Assembly (NCBI GenBank): GCA_027494035.1
Contig: JAOSJQ010000001.1
Span: forward strand, 1,054,001-1,118,000
Length of the DNA: 64,000 nucleotides
Reading direction: 5' to 3'
Origin: UTCFX2 sp002050125
GTDB lineage: Bacteria > Chloroflexota > Anaerolineae > Anaerolineales > UBA4823
Part shown: one piece after another, positions 8,864 through 18,141 of the stretch
How positions within the stretch are numbered: position 1 is the stretch's first letter
Layout: every line of letters starts with the position of its first letter
Position numbers and translations under genes: made by a program
The notes under the pieces: model-generated
What the model saw: only the letters and a program-made list of their open reading frames with translations
Databases searched by the model: none
What the model was told of the DNA's origin: nothing

Positions 8864-10384
8864 AAAATGTGTTCTTGGTTGACTCACCGGTCTAATATCC
8901 GAAAATAGCTTCCTTCTTTTTTTCACAGTTAGCCCCTGTCTCTTCGCTGCGTCTGCAAAGCCCTTATTCTTGGTGATACACAGCCAAGGGTCAGCCTTTG
9001 CGTTTAGATATGCTCGTGGATCAGTGTGCGCGGCTAATATCTCCTCATCTGAAACCAGGATGATCTGATCCGGATGCCCGGAGATCAGCGGGATTACGCC
9101 AGTTTCGGCGAAGGAGTCTTGGTTCAAAATGACCCGGGCGCTGGTTGGGTTCTCTTCCAACCAGTAGCGGATCTGCAAAGCCACACTTCGCACATTTTCG
9201 TCGAAGTTATTTTTGAAAGAAACGATCTGTTGGAGATTCAAAGCCACGATGATCAAGAGCGCGATAACTGCAATTATCTTTCCCGCATTGAGCCAAAGGT
9301 TCCACAAAGCATAACCCACAATCGCAATCAACAGTATCAACGCCCAGCCGGCAAAAACCAGATAGCGCGGTTCCTGGTACGGAGCGCTGAAAGCCAACCC
9401 GGTGGACAACCAAATCCAGCCCAGCACAAACCCCATTGGGATCGAATAGACCAGAGATTGAGGCTTCTTGAATAAAAGAACCACGAGCGCAATCAGACCT
9501 GGAACGGATATCGGATAAAAATTTTTAAGGATCTCCCGAGGTACGACAAAGATGCGCTCGGCGATCCCCATTTGCCCAATATAGGCAGATTGAGCCTGCC
9601 TGGCGGTTTGCAGCGGATAAAAAGGATCATTGAAAAGCAAATAGCTGTTGTACAACCAGATGACTGGAACGATCACGCAAAGAAACACTGCAAAAAGATA
9701 CACTATGGATTTTTTTATATCTTTTTTCAGGACGGCTTGAAAGAGGAAAGGCGTCAGATACAGACAAAAAAACACCGCTAGAAACCAGCCAATATAGTGG
9801 GTCGCAGTTGCCAGTAGAACGATCAACGCGGCTTTGATTGCATTCCCAGGATGTTTCTCTTTTTCGCCTGTGTGCATGATGTAGAAGAAGTAGCTTGCCA
9901 GAAGCATCAAAAAGATCAGCATAGGCTCACTCAAAGCGGAGTAAGAGACGAACACGTCCCCGGCAAACATGCCTGCTAGCAGACAAGCTGCAAATGCAGC
10001 CAGGGGCTTCCGAGTGATCTCAAGCGTCAAAAAGAACAGGACCGTGATCGACCCTAAAAAAAAGAACTGGTTGACGATCACCGGCGCCAGGATCTCGGAT
10101 GTTGGCACCCAGGGATGGATCAACGCAAATGCACTTCCCACCAGCCAGAACTGCAAGGGCAGCCAGTAACCATCCGAAAGCGAGAAGAACGGGTTCTTTG
10201 ACCATTCGTATGAGATCAATGCACGCGAGAACGAATCCCAGGGGATGCCGTAAAAATAGCCATGCGTTCTCAGCCATTGGTAGATCACCAGCCGCAGGAT
10301 GCCAACGCACAGCAGCGCCGCGCCGAGCATAAGCAGCGTCGCGCGCAACTGTTCATCCTGACGGATTCTTTCTATGAAACGCAT
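8852..10384 (-). CDS. GT39/ArnT-like membrane glycosyltransferase
   Basis: 510 residues from the ATG at 10384; an upstream extension to 10429 has no support. About eleven membrane spans. The first loop carries YFYGIPWDSFSRALI, with the acidic residue expected in GT-C enzymes that use polyprenyl-phosphate sugars, and SALSEPMLIFLML matches the second conserved loop of the ArnT/PMT superfamily. The C-terminal soluble region is short. It probably moves a sugar from an undecaprenyl carrier to a lipid or protein acceptor at the outer membrane face (inference). Intermediate base composition. Confidence 0.65.
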   Translation of the reverse strand: MRFIERIRQDEQLRATLLMLGAALLCVGILRLVIYQWLRTHGYFYGIPWDSFSRALISYEWSKNPFFSLSDGYWLPLQFWLVGSAFALIHPWVPTSEILAPVIVNQFFFLGSITVLFFLTLEITRKPLAAFAACLLAGMFAGDVFVSYSALSEPMLIFLMLLASYFFYIMHTGEKEKHPGNAIKAALIVLLATATHYIGWFLAVFFCLYLTPFLFQAVLKKDIKKSIVYLFAVFLCVIVPVIWLYNSYLLFNDPFYPLQTARQAQSAYIGQMGIAERIFVVPREILKNFYPISVPGLIALVVLLFKKPQSLVYSIPMGFVLGWIWLSTGLAFSAPYQEPRYLVFAGWALILLIAIVGYALWNLWLNAGKIIAVIALLIIVALNLQQIVSFKNNFDENVRSVALQIRYWLEENPTSARVILNQDSFAETGVIPLISGHPDQIILVSDEEILAAHTDPRAYLNAKADPWLCITKNKGFADAAKRQGLTVKKRRKLFSDIRPVSQPRTHFSRM

Positions 10385-10473
10385 TTGTCCTGCCTCCGAC
10401 CCTTCATGCAGATGAAGAAACAACCACATTATTATCGGTTGCGCGTTCCAACAACGCTCAACCGATTATCCAT

Positions 10474-10479
10474 TATAAT
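10474..10479 (+). promoter_or_regulatory. -10 element before the second GT2-GT4 gene
   Basis: TATAAT with only three bases before the first in-frame TTG (10483). Transcription would begin at or after that codon, so translation probably starts at a later in-frame TTG (10537 or 10552). Confidence 0.5.
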
Positions 10480-10482
10480 CTG

Positions 10483-12822
10483 TTGGGCTTTCCCCGACCC
10501 AGCAATGCGGTCGCAAATCTAACTCAGGACGCTCGTTTGCAAAACGCTCGCTTGCAAAGTATTCGTTTTCGATTTCTGCCAAAAAATAGCCAGCGCGAAA
10601 AAATCGCCCGGCGTTTGTACTATCTGGCAAGAGACCTGCTCACCCTCGGTCCGCTGCACCGCGGGGTATCTCGCGCCATCGAACGGACCGACATTTTTGT
10701 TGACCGGTACGCTCCCGAAGATTTCGGATACGCTACGCTGTTCACTGACCAGGACGCTCTTTTTCCCGCATACCCGTTTCGCCTCCCGATCAGTGGTCCA
10801 CGCACCGCAGTGCAGGTGACGCTGATCTCCACCCTCAGAAACGAGGCGGATAATGTTGAGCAATGGATGGAGCACATTTTCCACCAGACCCGGCTCCCGG
10901 ATGAGATCATCCTGGTGGACGGCGGCTCCAGCGACGGAACGCTCGAACTCCTGCAAGCCTGCGCCGAGCGCTCGCCGGTTTCTATTCATATCCTTTGCAA
11001 ACCGGGGATCAACATCGCCCGCGGGCGCAACCTGGCAATCGCCCAGGCGCAGTATCCAGTCATTGCCGCCACGGATTTCGGCTGCCGACCTGAGGCGACC
11101 TGGCTCGAAAACATCCTGGCGCCCTTCGAACGGGACACTCAGATCCAGATGGCGGCGGGCTGGTACGTCGCCCGGGACGCGCATGGCAATCAAGTGAAGC
11201 GCCGCGCCTGGCCCACCCTGGATCAGGTTGACCCAGCCACCTTCATCCCTTCTGCGCGCTCGATCGCCTTCACCAAGGCGCTCTGGAGGCAGGCTGGCGG
11301 CTTTCCTGAATGGCTGACCCTCACCGGCGAGGACACCTACTTTGCTTTGGAACTCAGAAAATTCAGCCGCCGCCGGGCGTTTGTGCCGGATGCGGTTGTC
11401 GTTTGGTTTGCGCCCGCCGGTCTGCGCGATTACTGGAAAAAAGTGCAACTCTGGTCTGTCGGCGATGGCGAATCGGGTCTCCACGCCGCAAACTACTTCG
11501 CAGTCGCCAGGCAGATCCTGTGGGGCGTTTTTTTGCTCGTCCTGGCAGCCGGCTGGCTCATTCTAAGCGTCATAATCAACTCAGCTCTTTTCTATCTCCT
11601 CACCGCATTTTTATTCTATTGCGCGGTCCTGCTCATCTGGCGCCAGCACGGCTCATTGAAAAGCTTTATCGCTGAGACCGGGCTAAAAATCGCCATGGTG
11701 AGCGGTTACCTTCGAGGCATGCGGCGCAGAGATGAAATCGATCTGAGGCGGTTCGCCGGGGTGCAGGGCGTGATGTTCATCCTGGCTGGCGTTCCCATCC
11801 ACGACACCGGCGGCGGATCGCGCGGCGCGCAGCTTGCCCTCGAACTGCTGCGCCAGAATTACCTCGTGGTTTATCTTAATAAATTCGACTCGTATGAAAG
11901 CGTCAACTTGGGTTTGCACATCGCTCATCCCAACCTGCTGCTATACCCTTTCGATGACTTTTCCTGGGAACGCTTTTACCCGCGCTTCGCTGAGATTCTC
12001 GCCAGCAAACCCTGCGGCGCTTTGTTGGAATTTCCTCTTGCGGATTTCCTGCCGCTGGTTGACCACCTGCATCAAATCGGCGCGGTCGTCGCCTACGACC
12101 TTCTGGACGACTGGGACACGCAGCTTGGCTCCACCTGGTACACGGCAGAGATCGAAAAACAGGTCATCTCCACCGCGGACGTGCTGATCGCCACCGCCCC
12201 GGCGTTGGTGGACCGCCTGAGGCACCAATCTGCCCGCGAAGTCGCCTATCTCCCTAATGCGGTCAACCTGCGCCTGTTCGATCCCCAGCGGGCTTATCTG
12301 CGACCCGCCGACCTGCCGGAGGCGGATCAGATTATCACGTACATCGGCGCGCTGTGGGGCGAATGGTTCGACTGGGCTCTGCTTCTCGAGGTTGCCCGGC
12401 ATAACCCAGAATCAGCCGTGGTCGTCATCGGGGATTACCGCGGTCAATGCCCCGCAACCGAGCCCAACCTGCACTTCCTGGGGCTTAAGCCTCAGAGCGC
12501 CCTGCCGGCTTATCTCGCACACAGCACGGTTGCGATTATCCCCTGGAAAGTGAACCAAATCACCCGCGCCACCAGCCCGTTGAAGCTGTACGAATACCTG
12601 GCGATGAACCTCCCCGTGGTCGTGCCCGATTTACCCCCGCTGTACGGCATCCCCGCGGTTTATCTTTCGCCAGACCCCGCAGAATTTCTTGCCAATATCC
12701 GCATTGCGATGCAGACCGAGGTCGAGTCCGATCCGCTTCAGCGCTACATTCGAAAGCACTCCTGGGAACAACGGGTGAAACAATTGGTCGATCTGTTGGG
12801 GTTTCCCGCACGGGAACAATAA
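10483..12822 (+). CDS. GT2-GT4 fusion glycosyltransferase with membrane segment
   Basis: Up to 779 residues, intact. A family-2 domain (VTLISTLRNEADNVE, DEIILVDGGSSDGT, AATDFGCR, and LTGEDTYFALELRKF as the acceptor-site region) covers residues about 105-340. Two adjacent membrane spans (about 345-390) follow, then a GT4 domain (GVPIHDTGGGSRG, ADVLIATAPALVDRL, LPNAVNL, PLKLYEYLAMNLPVV) to the end. The central spans suggest membrane association with both domains on the cytosolic side. The start is uncertain because the -10 box lies only 3 bases before the first TTG; TTG at 10537 or 10552 would fit better. The domain order is the same as in the frameshifted gene at 1.3-3.6 kb. Confidence 0.85.
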   Translation: MGFPRPSNAVANLTQDARLQNARLQSIRFRFLPKNSQREKIARRLYYLARDLLTLGPLHRGVSRAIERTDIFVDRYAPEDFGYATLFTDQDALFPAYPFRLPISGPRTAVQVTLISTLRNEADNVEQWMEHIFHQTRLPDEIILVDGGSSDGTLELLQACAERSPVSIHILCKPGINIARGRNLAIAQAQYPVIAATDFGCRPEATWLENILAPFERDTQIQMAAGWYVARDAHGNQVKRRAWPTLDQVDPATFIPSARSIAFTKALWRQAGGFPEWLTLTGEDTYFALELRKFSRRRAFVPDAVVVWFAPAGLRDYWKKVQLWSVGDGESGLHAANYFAVARQILWGVFLLVLAAGWLILSVIINSALFYLLTAFLFYCAVLLIWRQHGSLKSFIAETGLKIAMVSGYLRGMRRRDEIDLRRFAGVQGVMFILAGVPIHDTGGGSRGAQLALELLRQNYLVVYLNKFDSYESVNLGLHIAHPNLLLYPFDDFSWERFYPRFAEILASKPCGALLEFPLADFLPLVDHLHQIGAVVAYDLLDDWDTQLGSTWYTAEIEKQVISTADVLIATAPALVDRLRHQSAREVAYLPNAVNLRLFDPQRAYLRPADLPEADQIITYIGALWGEWFDWALLLEVARHNPESAVVVIGDYRGQCPATEPNLHFLGLKPQSALPAYLAHSTVAIIPWKVNQITRATSPLKLYEYLAMNLPVVVPDLPPLYGIPAVYLSPDPAEFLANIRIAMQTEVESDPLQRYIRKHSWEQRVKQLVDLLGFPAREQ

Positions 12823-12845
12823 TAAAACCCGCGCGCGTCGGATAG

Positions 12846-13815
12846 CTAGAGCTTCAATTCCATCCACACCAGCGTCTGCTGTTCGCGGAACCCGGCTTCC
12901 TGGATTGCCCCAGCGTAATCTCCAGCGGGATATTCGAGCGCCAGCGCGCGGCGGGTGGGGGAGCGCCGCCGGATATGTTGCAACAGCTTCAGCACCGCCT
13001 CGTCGGCGCCTTTGTCCGGCGCTGCCAGCCAGATCGCGTTGGCATACGCGTAGGTTGCCTGCCAGGCGCCGCACGCCGCCAGCCGCCCATGCTGCCGCGC
13101 CGCCCATTGATACACATACGCATTGTGTAGAAACCGTGAGATCACACCCAGCACTCCCGGGCGCAGATTGCTCAACCGAAACCATGAATGCCATGCCAGT
13201 TCGGCGGGATAGCTGCGCTGCAGCCACCCCCGGACCGCCTGCCAGTCGCGGTTCTTGAGGGGAGCGATTTGGATTTGAGATGCCTCTCCCGGCAGAGTAT
13301 TGTCGGGGTTTGCCACCCAGGTGGTGCGCACCGCCCTTTCTTGAAATCCGAAGGCCAGGTAAATCCCTCGCGCAATCTGATTTTCCAACCGCACGTGCAG
13401 CCAAACCGCCGGAGCGCGTCTGCTCCGCCCAAATTCAATCGCCCTTTCGGTCAAAGTCTGCCCGATCCCCCGCAGGCGGTAGTCCGGATGGACGGCTACA
13501 TTTGCGATCAGGTAACAGCGCTGACCCTGCACCAGATAAGGTATCAGGCTTACATTCCCAATGATTCGCCCATTTTCCTGCCATACGAACCCGTTCAGCG
13601 GCGCGTTCGCCCACCCTTTCGCCAGCCCAGCCAGCGAAGTGCTGCGCGCGGTCGAGCGCATGCGCGTCAGATATTCACGCCCGTCCGGGGTCCAGCGTTT
13701 CGGCAAAGCACAATTCGACCAGGTCCGCCACCGCGCCCTGGTCGCGCCGGAAATCGAACGGGCGCAATTTCCCCTGCCTCGCCGCAGACGCTGTCGCTTC
13801 GGAGATTGCGGTCAT
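12846..13815 (-). CDS. GNAT family N-acetyltransferase (one-base frameshift)
   Basis: Reading from the ATG at 13815 gives MTAISEATASAARQGKLRPF and continues to FAETLDP, where the frame breaks at four G (13687-13690). With three G it resumes as DGREYLTRMRS, giving about 322 residues. The GNAT signature is clear: NVAVHPDYRLRGIGQTLTERAIEF (acetyl-CoA loop R-x-x-G-I-G) and an IARGIYLAFGFQERA C-terminal block. The second half is a further GNAT-like domain of unknown substrate. A TAAAAT box (13827-13832) lies 11 bases before the start with no Shine-Dalgarno, consistent with a leaderless mRNA. It diverges from the nurA operon. Confidence 0.7.
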
Positions 13816-13844
13816 GATTGCACGGAATTTTACCTTATAATCCC

Positions 13845-13873
13845 TTGCACCGGCGGCGTTCAGGCTTTACAAT
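13845..13873 (+). promoter_or_regulatory. Candidate promoter of the nurA-herA operon
   Basis: TTGCAC (13845-13850), 17 bases, TACAAT (13868-13873). A second -10-like GATAAT at 13892-13897 lies 11 bases before the GTG start and would give a near-leaderless message. Which one is used cannot be told from sequence. Confidence 0.35.
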
Positions 13874-13908
13874 ACTCGAAACAATTGTTCTGATAATTCG
13901 GGTGACCC

Positions 13909-15111
13909 GTGGCGATTGACTTCATCGAAGTGCGGAAACAGATCCAGGAGTTCGGCGAGATCGCGGTGAAGCGCGAACAGGAAGCGCGCCCAATGTGGGA
14001 AAAGGCGTTATCCCTGTTACAGCAGCACGCCTCCAACACGGAATTCTTGCATGAGCGGGTGCGCCGCATTGTGCGCCTGCACGACCCCAACCTGCGCTGC
14101 GCCGTCTCGGCTGTCGGGCTGCAGCGCCCGCCCGAACCGCTGGAGGCGTGCATTGCCCTCCCGCCCCTGCCAGCCCGGGCTACCCTGCTGGCTGCCGACG
14201 GCTCGCAAAGCAACCCCAGCCGGCACGATCAGGTCGGTTTCTGTCTGATCAACGTCGGCGCGATCCAGGCGGGGCTGGGCGAACCTGCCGCGCCGCAGCT
14301 CACCATCCGCAGCCAGCTCATCTACGATGAAGCGCTCTATACCGCATCGGGCGTGCTGACCGAAGCCCAGATCGCCCTGATGCGCGACCTGAACGAGCGC
14401 AAGCTGCTAGCTGAGCTTGCCAGCCAGGCGCCGCCTCCGGTCATCACCTTCACCGACGGGCGGATGGAGCTTTGGGGCGCTCCGGAGACCCAGGCAACCG
14501 CCGCTTTCAACCAGACACTGGAAGAATACAAACGTGCGCTGCGCGAGCTGCACAGCCTCGGGGCGATCACCGCCGGCTATGTCGACAAGCCCTCGGCGAA
14601 CCTGTTGGTGCGCCTGCTCGAGGTTGCCTCACTGGAAGAAAACGAGTTGGAGGCGGTAAAAAAGCTGCGCCCGCTCCAGCGCGTCAGCGACCGCCAGCTT
14701 TTTCAGCGCCTGCTCGCCCCGGGGGATCGTTCGGCGGTGTTCGCCATCCAGTCCAGGTCCATCGATCAGTACCAGGACGAACTGGCGCTTCATTTCTTCT
14801 ATCTGAACGTCGGTCGGGCTGGCAAACCCTGGCTGGCGCGGGTGGAGATCCCCGGCTGGGTCGCCGACGACACGGAACAGTTGAATGCGCTGCACGCGGC
14901 GCTCTTTCAGCAATGTCAGATCATGGGCAGCCGACCCTTTCCGTATCTGATCCACCGCGCCCACGAAGCCGCAGTCGTCTCGCTGGAGGAAAAAAGCCAG
15001 GTTGCGCAGATGATCATCAACGAGATGCACCAGCGCGGGCTGGCGGTGGACGATGTCTCCGCGAAACAGTTTGCCAAAGACCAGCCGCTGCGCACACGCT
15101 GCAGGAGGTGA
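13909..15111 (+). CDS. nurA: NurA-type 5'-3' nuclease
   Basis: 400 residues from a GTG start. The NurA domain shows its two metal-binding aspartates: LLAADGSQ (Asp97) and FTDGRMELWG (Asp183), with the long helical insertion and the C-terminal HRAHEAAVVS histidine region. NurA dimers act with the hexameric HerA translocase to resect DNA ends; this pair is best studied in archaea and is also known in some bacteria. Here it is the first gene of a three-gene operon with a HAS-barrel protein and HerA. The next gene's ribosome-binding site (AGGAGGTG) lies at the end of this reading frame, so translation is probably coupled. Confidence 0.85.
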   Translation: MAIDFIEVRKQIQEFGEIAVKREQEARPMWEKALSLLQQHASNTEFLHERVRRIVRLHDPNLRCAVSAVGLQRPPEPLEACIALPPLPARATLLAADGSQSNPSRHDQVGFCLINVGAIQAGLGEPAAPQLTIRSQLIYDEALYTASGVLTEAQIALMRDLNERKLLAELASQAPPPVITFTDGRMELWGAPETQATAAFNQTLEEYKRALRELHSLGAITAGYVDKPSANLLVRLLEVASLEENELEAVKKLRPLQRVSDRQLFQRLLAPGDRSAVFAIQSRSIDQYQDELALHFFYLNVGRAGKPWLARVEIPGWVADDTEQLNALHAALFQQCQIMGSRPFPYLIHRAHEAAVVSLEEKSQVAQMIINEMHQRGLAVDDVSAKQFAKDQPLRTRCRR

Positions 15112-15117
15112 AATCGT

Positions 15118-15732
15118 ATGAGCAACCCCATCGAAATCGGACGCCTGTTGCGCGCCGGCACGACCGGTTTTGTGCTCGGCTGCCGGGTGAACCAGCTCGA
15201 GAGCCCCGCGTTCGGGACGCTTGTCAAGGCGCCAGTGTCCCCCGATTACCAGATTTACGGGCTGATTTACGACATTCACATCGACGACGACGGGCTGGTG
15301 CGCCAGTTGGTCACCGCCGAGCGCGTGGATGAGAACATCATCAACGACAACCGCCTGAACCGGAACGTCCCGCTCGAGATCAGCGTGATCGCGGTCGGCT
15401 ACCGCCAGGGCGGGCGCGTCCGGCACCTGATCCCGCCCCGTCCGCCGCTCAGCCTGGACGTGATCCATCTTTGTACGCCCCAGGAAATCTGCGAGTTCAG
15501 CTCTGCCGGGCGCTTCGGCTACTTCCGCCACATTCTGCGCGCCGCCGACCTGCCGGTCGGGGAGTTGCTCGCCGCCCATTTAGAACAGACCCAGGCAGTC
15601 CAGCAGGCGGATGGGGATCCAAACTGGCTCAGCCAAGCCACCCAAGAATTGATCACCCTGCTGCGCGATGACTATCCAACGCTGATGAGCGTCCTGGGCG
15701 CGCTGAGCGATATCCACACAAGGCAGGCTTGA
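15118..15732 (+). CDS. Stand-alone HAS-barrel protein between NurA and HerA
   Basis: 204 residues, ATG start 6 bases after nurA, preceded by AGGAGGTG. The N-terminal 65 residues (IGRLLRAGTTGFVLGC, then FGTLVKAP and YQIYGLIYDIHIDDD) have the pattern of the HAS barrel, the small beta-barrel at the N-terminus of HerA and of F1-ATPase-like subunits that mediates ring assembly and partner contact. The remaining 130 residues are mostly helical and unrecognised. No catalytic motif is visible. Its place inside the operon suggests an adaptor or regulator of the NurA-HerA machine (inference). The stop overlaps the TTG just upstream of herA. Confidence 0.6.
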   Translation: MSNPIEIGRLLRAGTTGFVLGCRVNQLESPAFGTLVKAPVSPDYQIYGLIYDIHIDDDGLVRQLVTAERVDENIINDNRLNRNVPLEISVIAVGYRQGGRVRHLIPPRPPLSLDVIHLCTPQEICEFSSAGRFGYFRHILRAADLPVGELLAAHLEQTQAVQQADGDPNWLSQATQELITLLRDDYPTLMSVLGALSDIHTRQA

Positions 15733-15734
15733 CC

Positions 15735-17447
15735 ATGACCGAACACGTAGACGCAATCGGTTACATTGTCGGCGGCGGGCTAAAAGAGAGCCTCAAAGTC
15801 CGCCTCACTGTGCCGACCCAACAGGTTCAAGAGGGCGGCTTTGTGGTCATAGAGAGCGGCGACTGGCTCTTCTACGGGCTGGTGACCGACCTGCAGCTCG
15901 GCGCGACCGACCCGCGCTTTGCCGACGAGCAAAGCGAGCAGCGCTTCCCGCCGGAGCTGGCGCGCCTGCTCCACGGGCAGACCCTCTTCACCAACCTGGA
16001 AATCCTGCCGGCGCTCATGCTCGAACGCGGACCCGACCTCGACTCGCCCGAGTACGACCGCTATCAGCAGGAATATGAAGCCGGACTGCGCCAGAAACCC
16101 GTCCCCCTGCCGGTCAAGACCATCCCGCCGCATCACACTCCAGTGCGGCTGGCTCACCGGGGCGACATCGCCGAGATCTTTGGCAAACCCGAAAAAGCGG
16201 GCAACTTCGTGATCGGTTATACGCGCGAGCAGGGTCACCCTGTCTGCCTGGACCTGGAGCGCTTCGTCCAGCGCTCCTCGGGCATTTTCGGCGCTACCGG
16301 TACTGGAAAATCCTTCCTGACCCGCATCATCCTGGCTGGCTTGATCCAGCACGATCGCACCTCGCTGCTGGTCTTCGACATGCACAACGAATACGGCTAC
16401 GACGACATCGCCTCCGATACCCAGGCGCGCGTGGTCGGGCTTAAAACGCGCTTCCCGGCGCGCACGCGCGTGGTCGGTCTGGGGCAGGGCGCCATGATCC
16501 GCAATCAGCCGCCCGATTTCAACCTGGAGATCGCAATGCGCGATCTTCAGCCCGAAGACATCGAACTTCTCACGCGCGAACTCAACCTGAAAGAGACCAC
16601 CCCCACCACGCTGGACGCCCTAATCACCACCTTCCATCAGGATTGGTTCGCCAGCTTCAAAGCCATGCGCCGCAATGCGGTTGTGGTCGACGAGGAAACC
16701 GGCAAGAAAATACCCGCGCCCGACAGCGTCGCCGCCTGGGCGCTCGAAGCCGGCGTGAACGTGATGGCTGCCGAAGGCTTGCACGATAAGCTGCGCCGCC
16801 TGTTCAATTGCCCGTACATCGTCGAACATCCAGCCGCCGACTCGGTCGGAGAGATCATCAAAGCCCTGGAAAGCGGTCAGCACATCCTGCTCTCGTTCGG
16901 GCAGTTCGAAAACGATCTGGATTATTTGCTGGTCACCAATCTGATCACCCGCCGCATCCGCCAGGCTTGGGAGCAGCGCACCAACAGCTACCGCACGCGC
17001 GGCGAGCAAGAGCCGCGCCCGCTGGTGGTCGTCCTGGAAGAAGCCCATAAGCTGCTCAATCGTGAGATGGCTTCGCAAACCACCTTCAGCGCCATCGCCC
17101 GCGAGCTGCGCAAATATTACGTCACCCTGCTGGTGATCGACCAGCGCCCTTCTCAGATTTACGATGAGGTGATGTCGCAGCTTGGGACGCGCGTCTCGGG
17201 CTGGCTGGGCGATGAGGATGACATCCGCGCGGTGCTTTCGGGGCTGGCGGGGCGCGAAGCCCTGCGCGGCATGCTCGCCCGCCTGCAGCCAAAGGAAGAG
17301 GTGTTGCTGCTGGGCTGGGGCGTGCCTATGCCGCTGCCCGTCAAATCCCGCCGTTACGATGATAAGTTCTGGGAAGAGCTTCTTGGCAGACCGGTCGCCG
17401 GGTCGCGTGGCGCAGAGCAAATTCTAAAAGAAATCGGGTTTGATTAG
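15735..17447 (+). CDS. herA: HerA-type DNA translocase ATPase
   Basis: 570 residues from ATG 15735; an in-frame TTG 6 bases earlier is less likely. Domains in order: HAS barrel (residues about 1-100), then a DUF87/FtsK-HerA ATPase with Walker A GATGTGKS (residues 186-193), a Walker B region PLVVVLEEAHKLL near residue 435, and the sensor/arginine region IARELRKYYVTLLVIDQRPSQI. It forms hexameric rings that pump DNA and stimulates NurA during end resection. It lies two bases after the HAS-barrel gene. The C-terminal tail GVPMPLPVKSRRYDDKFW resembles the chain exchange segment of archaeal HerA. Confidence 0.88.
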   Translation: MTEHVDAIGYIVGGGLKESLKVRLTVPTQQVQEGGFVVIESGDWLFYGLVTDLQLGATDPRFADEQSEQRFPPELARLLHGQTLFTNLEILPALMLERGPDLDSPEYDRYQQEYEAGLRQKPVPLPVKTIPPHHTPVRLAHRGDIAEIFGKPEKAGNFVIGYTREQGHPVCLDLERFVQRSSGIFGATGTGKSFLTRIILAGLIQHDRTSLLVFDMHNEYGYDDIASDTQARVVGLKTRFPARTRVVGLGQGAMIRNQPPDFNLEIAMRDLQPEDIELLTRELNLKETTPTTLDALITTFHQDWFASFKAMRRNAVVVDEETGKKIPAPDSVAAWALEAGVNVMAAEGLHDKLRRLFNCPYIVEHPAADSVGEIIKALESGQHILLSFGQFENDLDYLLVTNLITRRIRQAWEQRTNSYRTRGEQEPRPLVVVLEEAHKLLNREMASQTTFSAIARELRKYYVTLLVIDQRPSQIYDEVMSQLGTRVSGWLGDEDDIRAVLSGLAGREALRGMLARLQPKEEVLLLGWGVPMPLPVKSRRYDDKFWEELLGRPVAGSRGAEQILKEIGFD

Positions 17448-17481
17448 CCTTCAGCGCCGCAAGTTTTTATGAACGTTTAAT

Positions 17482-17508
17482 CCAGTCCTGGTACAATACC
17501 AGGACTGG
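17482..17508. promoter_or_regulatory. Perfect 27-bp palindrome over the ferritin -10 region
   Basis: Arms CCAGTCCTGGTA (17482-17493) and TACCAGGACTGG (17497-17508) around a CAA centre. The centre forms TACAAT (17492-17497), a plausible -10 box for the ferritin gene starting at 17560. No T-run follows, so it is more likely an operator than an intrinsic terminator of herA, though a hairpin role is possible. Confidence 0.5.
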
Positions 17509-17559
17509 CTCAGGATCGGTTCGCCAGCATTCGAAATTGCCGATAGGAGGATCTTCTCT

Positions 17560-18051
17560 ATGAATGAAATGCTTGTTTCCATGATCAACGATCAAATTGA
17601 ACACGAATTTTTCTCGGCGTATCTTTATCTTTCGATGGCGGCTTATTTTGAGGCGCGCAGCTTATCTGGTTTCGCGCACTGGATGCGCCTCCAGGCGGAT
17701 GAAGAACGCGAACACGCCATGAAGTTCTTCGACTTCCTGGTCGACCGCGGCGCTCACGTCGATCTGCACGCCATCAGTCAGCCGCCGTCAGAATGGGACA
17801 CGGTTCTGGACGTTTTCGAACACGCCTACCAGCACGAGCAGAAAGTTTCCAGCCTGATCCACACGCTTTATGAAAAAGCCGTCCAAGAAAAGGATTACCC
17901 CACCCAGGTGATGCTGCACTGGTTCATCGAGGAACAGGTCGAAGAGGAAAAGAGCGTCAGCGAGATCGTGGACATGCTGCGCATGGCTGAAGATCACCGG
18001 GGCGCGCTGCTGCAGGTCAATCACCGCGTCGGCAAGCGCGCAAGCGACTAA
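17560..18051 (+). CDS. ftnA: Ferritin
   Basis: 163 residues, start ATG preceded by TAGGAGGATC. The four-helix ferritin fold is evident, with iron-site residues in EHEFFSAYLYLSMAAYFE (helix A), DEEREHAMKFFDFL (helix B, the E-x-x-H pair), and FIEEQVEEEKSVSEIVD (helix D). Length and motifs match bacterial non-heme ferritins that oxidise Fe(II) and store it in the shell. It is monocistronic by spacing (112 bases from herA, 90 to the next gene). The palindrome at 17482-17508 suggests transcriptional control, perhaps by iron or peroxide, but the regulator is unknown. Confidence 0.93.
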   Translation: MNEMLVSMINDQIEHEFFSAYLYLSMAAYFEARSLSGFAHWMRLQADEEREHAMKFFDFLVDRGAHVDLHAISQPPSEWDTVLDVFEHAYQHEQKVSSLIHTLYEKAVQEKDYPTQVMLHWFIEEQVEEEKSVSEIVDMLRMAEDHRGALLQVNHRVGKRASD

Positions 18052-18141
18052 AGTCTGCGGCGTTTTCCTGCCGGCAACACCCCGTTTGGCGAGCGCGGCG
18101 CGCTTGATAAATTCCCAGCAATCGCGAGGGCTGATCCAACG

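Noticed and set aside
10519..11484. Long minus-strand open frame of 321 codons
   Set aside because: It lies fully inside the GT2 domain of the plus-strand fusion gene, and its translation has no recognisable motif; GC-rich DNA often leaves the antisense frame open.
14629..15579. Minus-strand open frame of 316 codons
   Set aside because: Antisense to nurA and the HAS-barrel gene, which have family motifs and coupled ribosome-binding sites.
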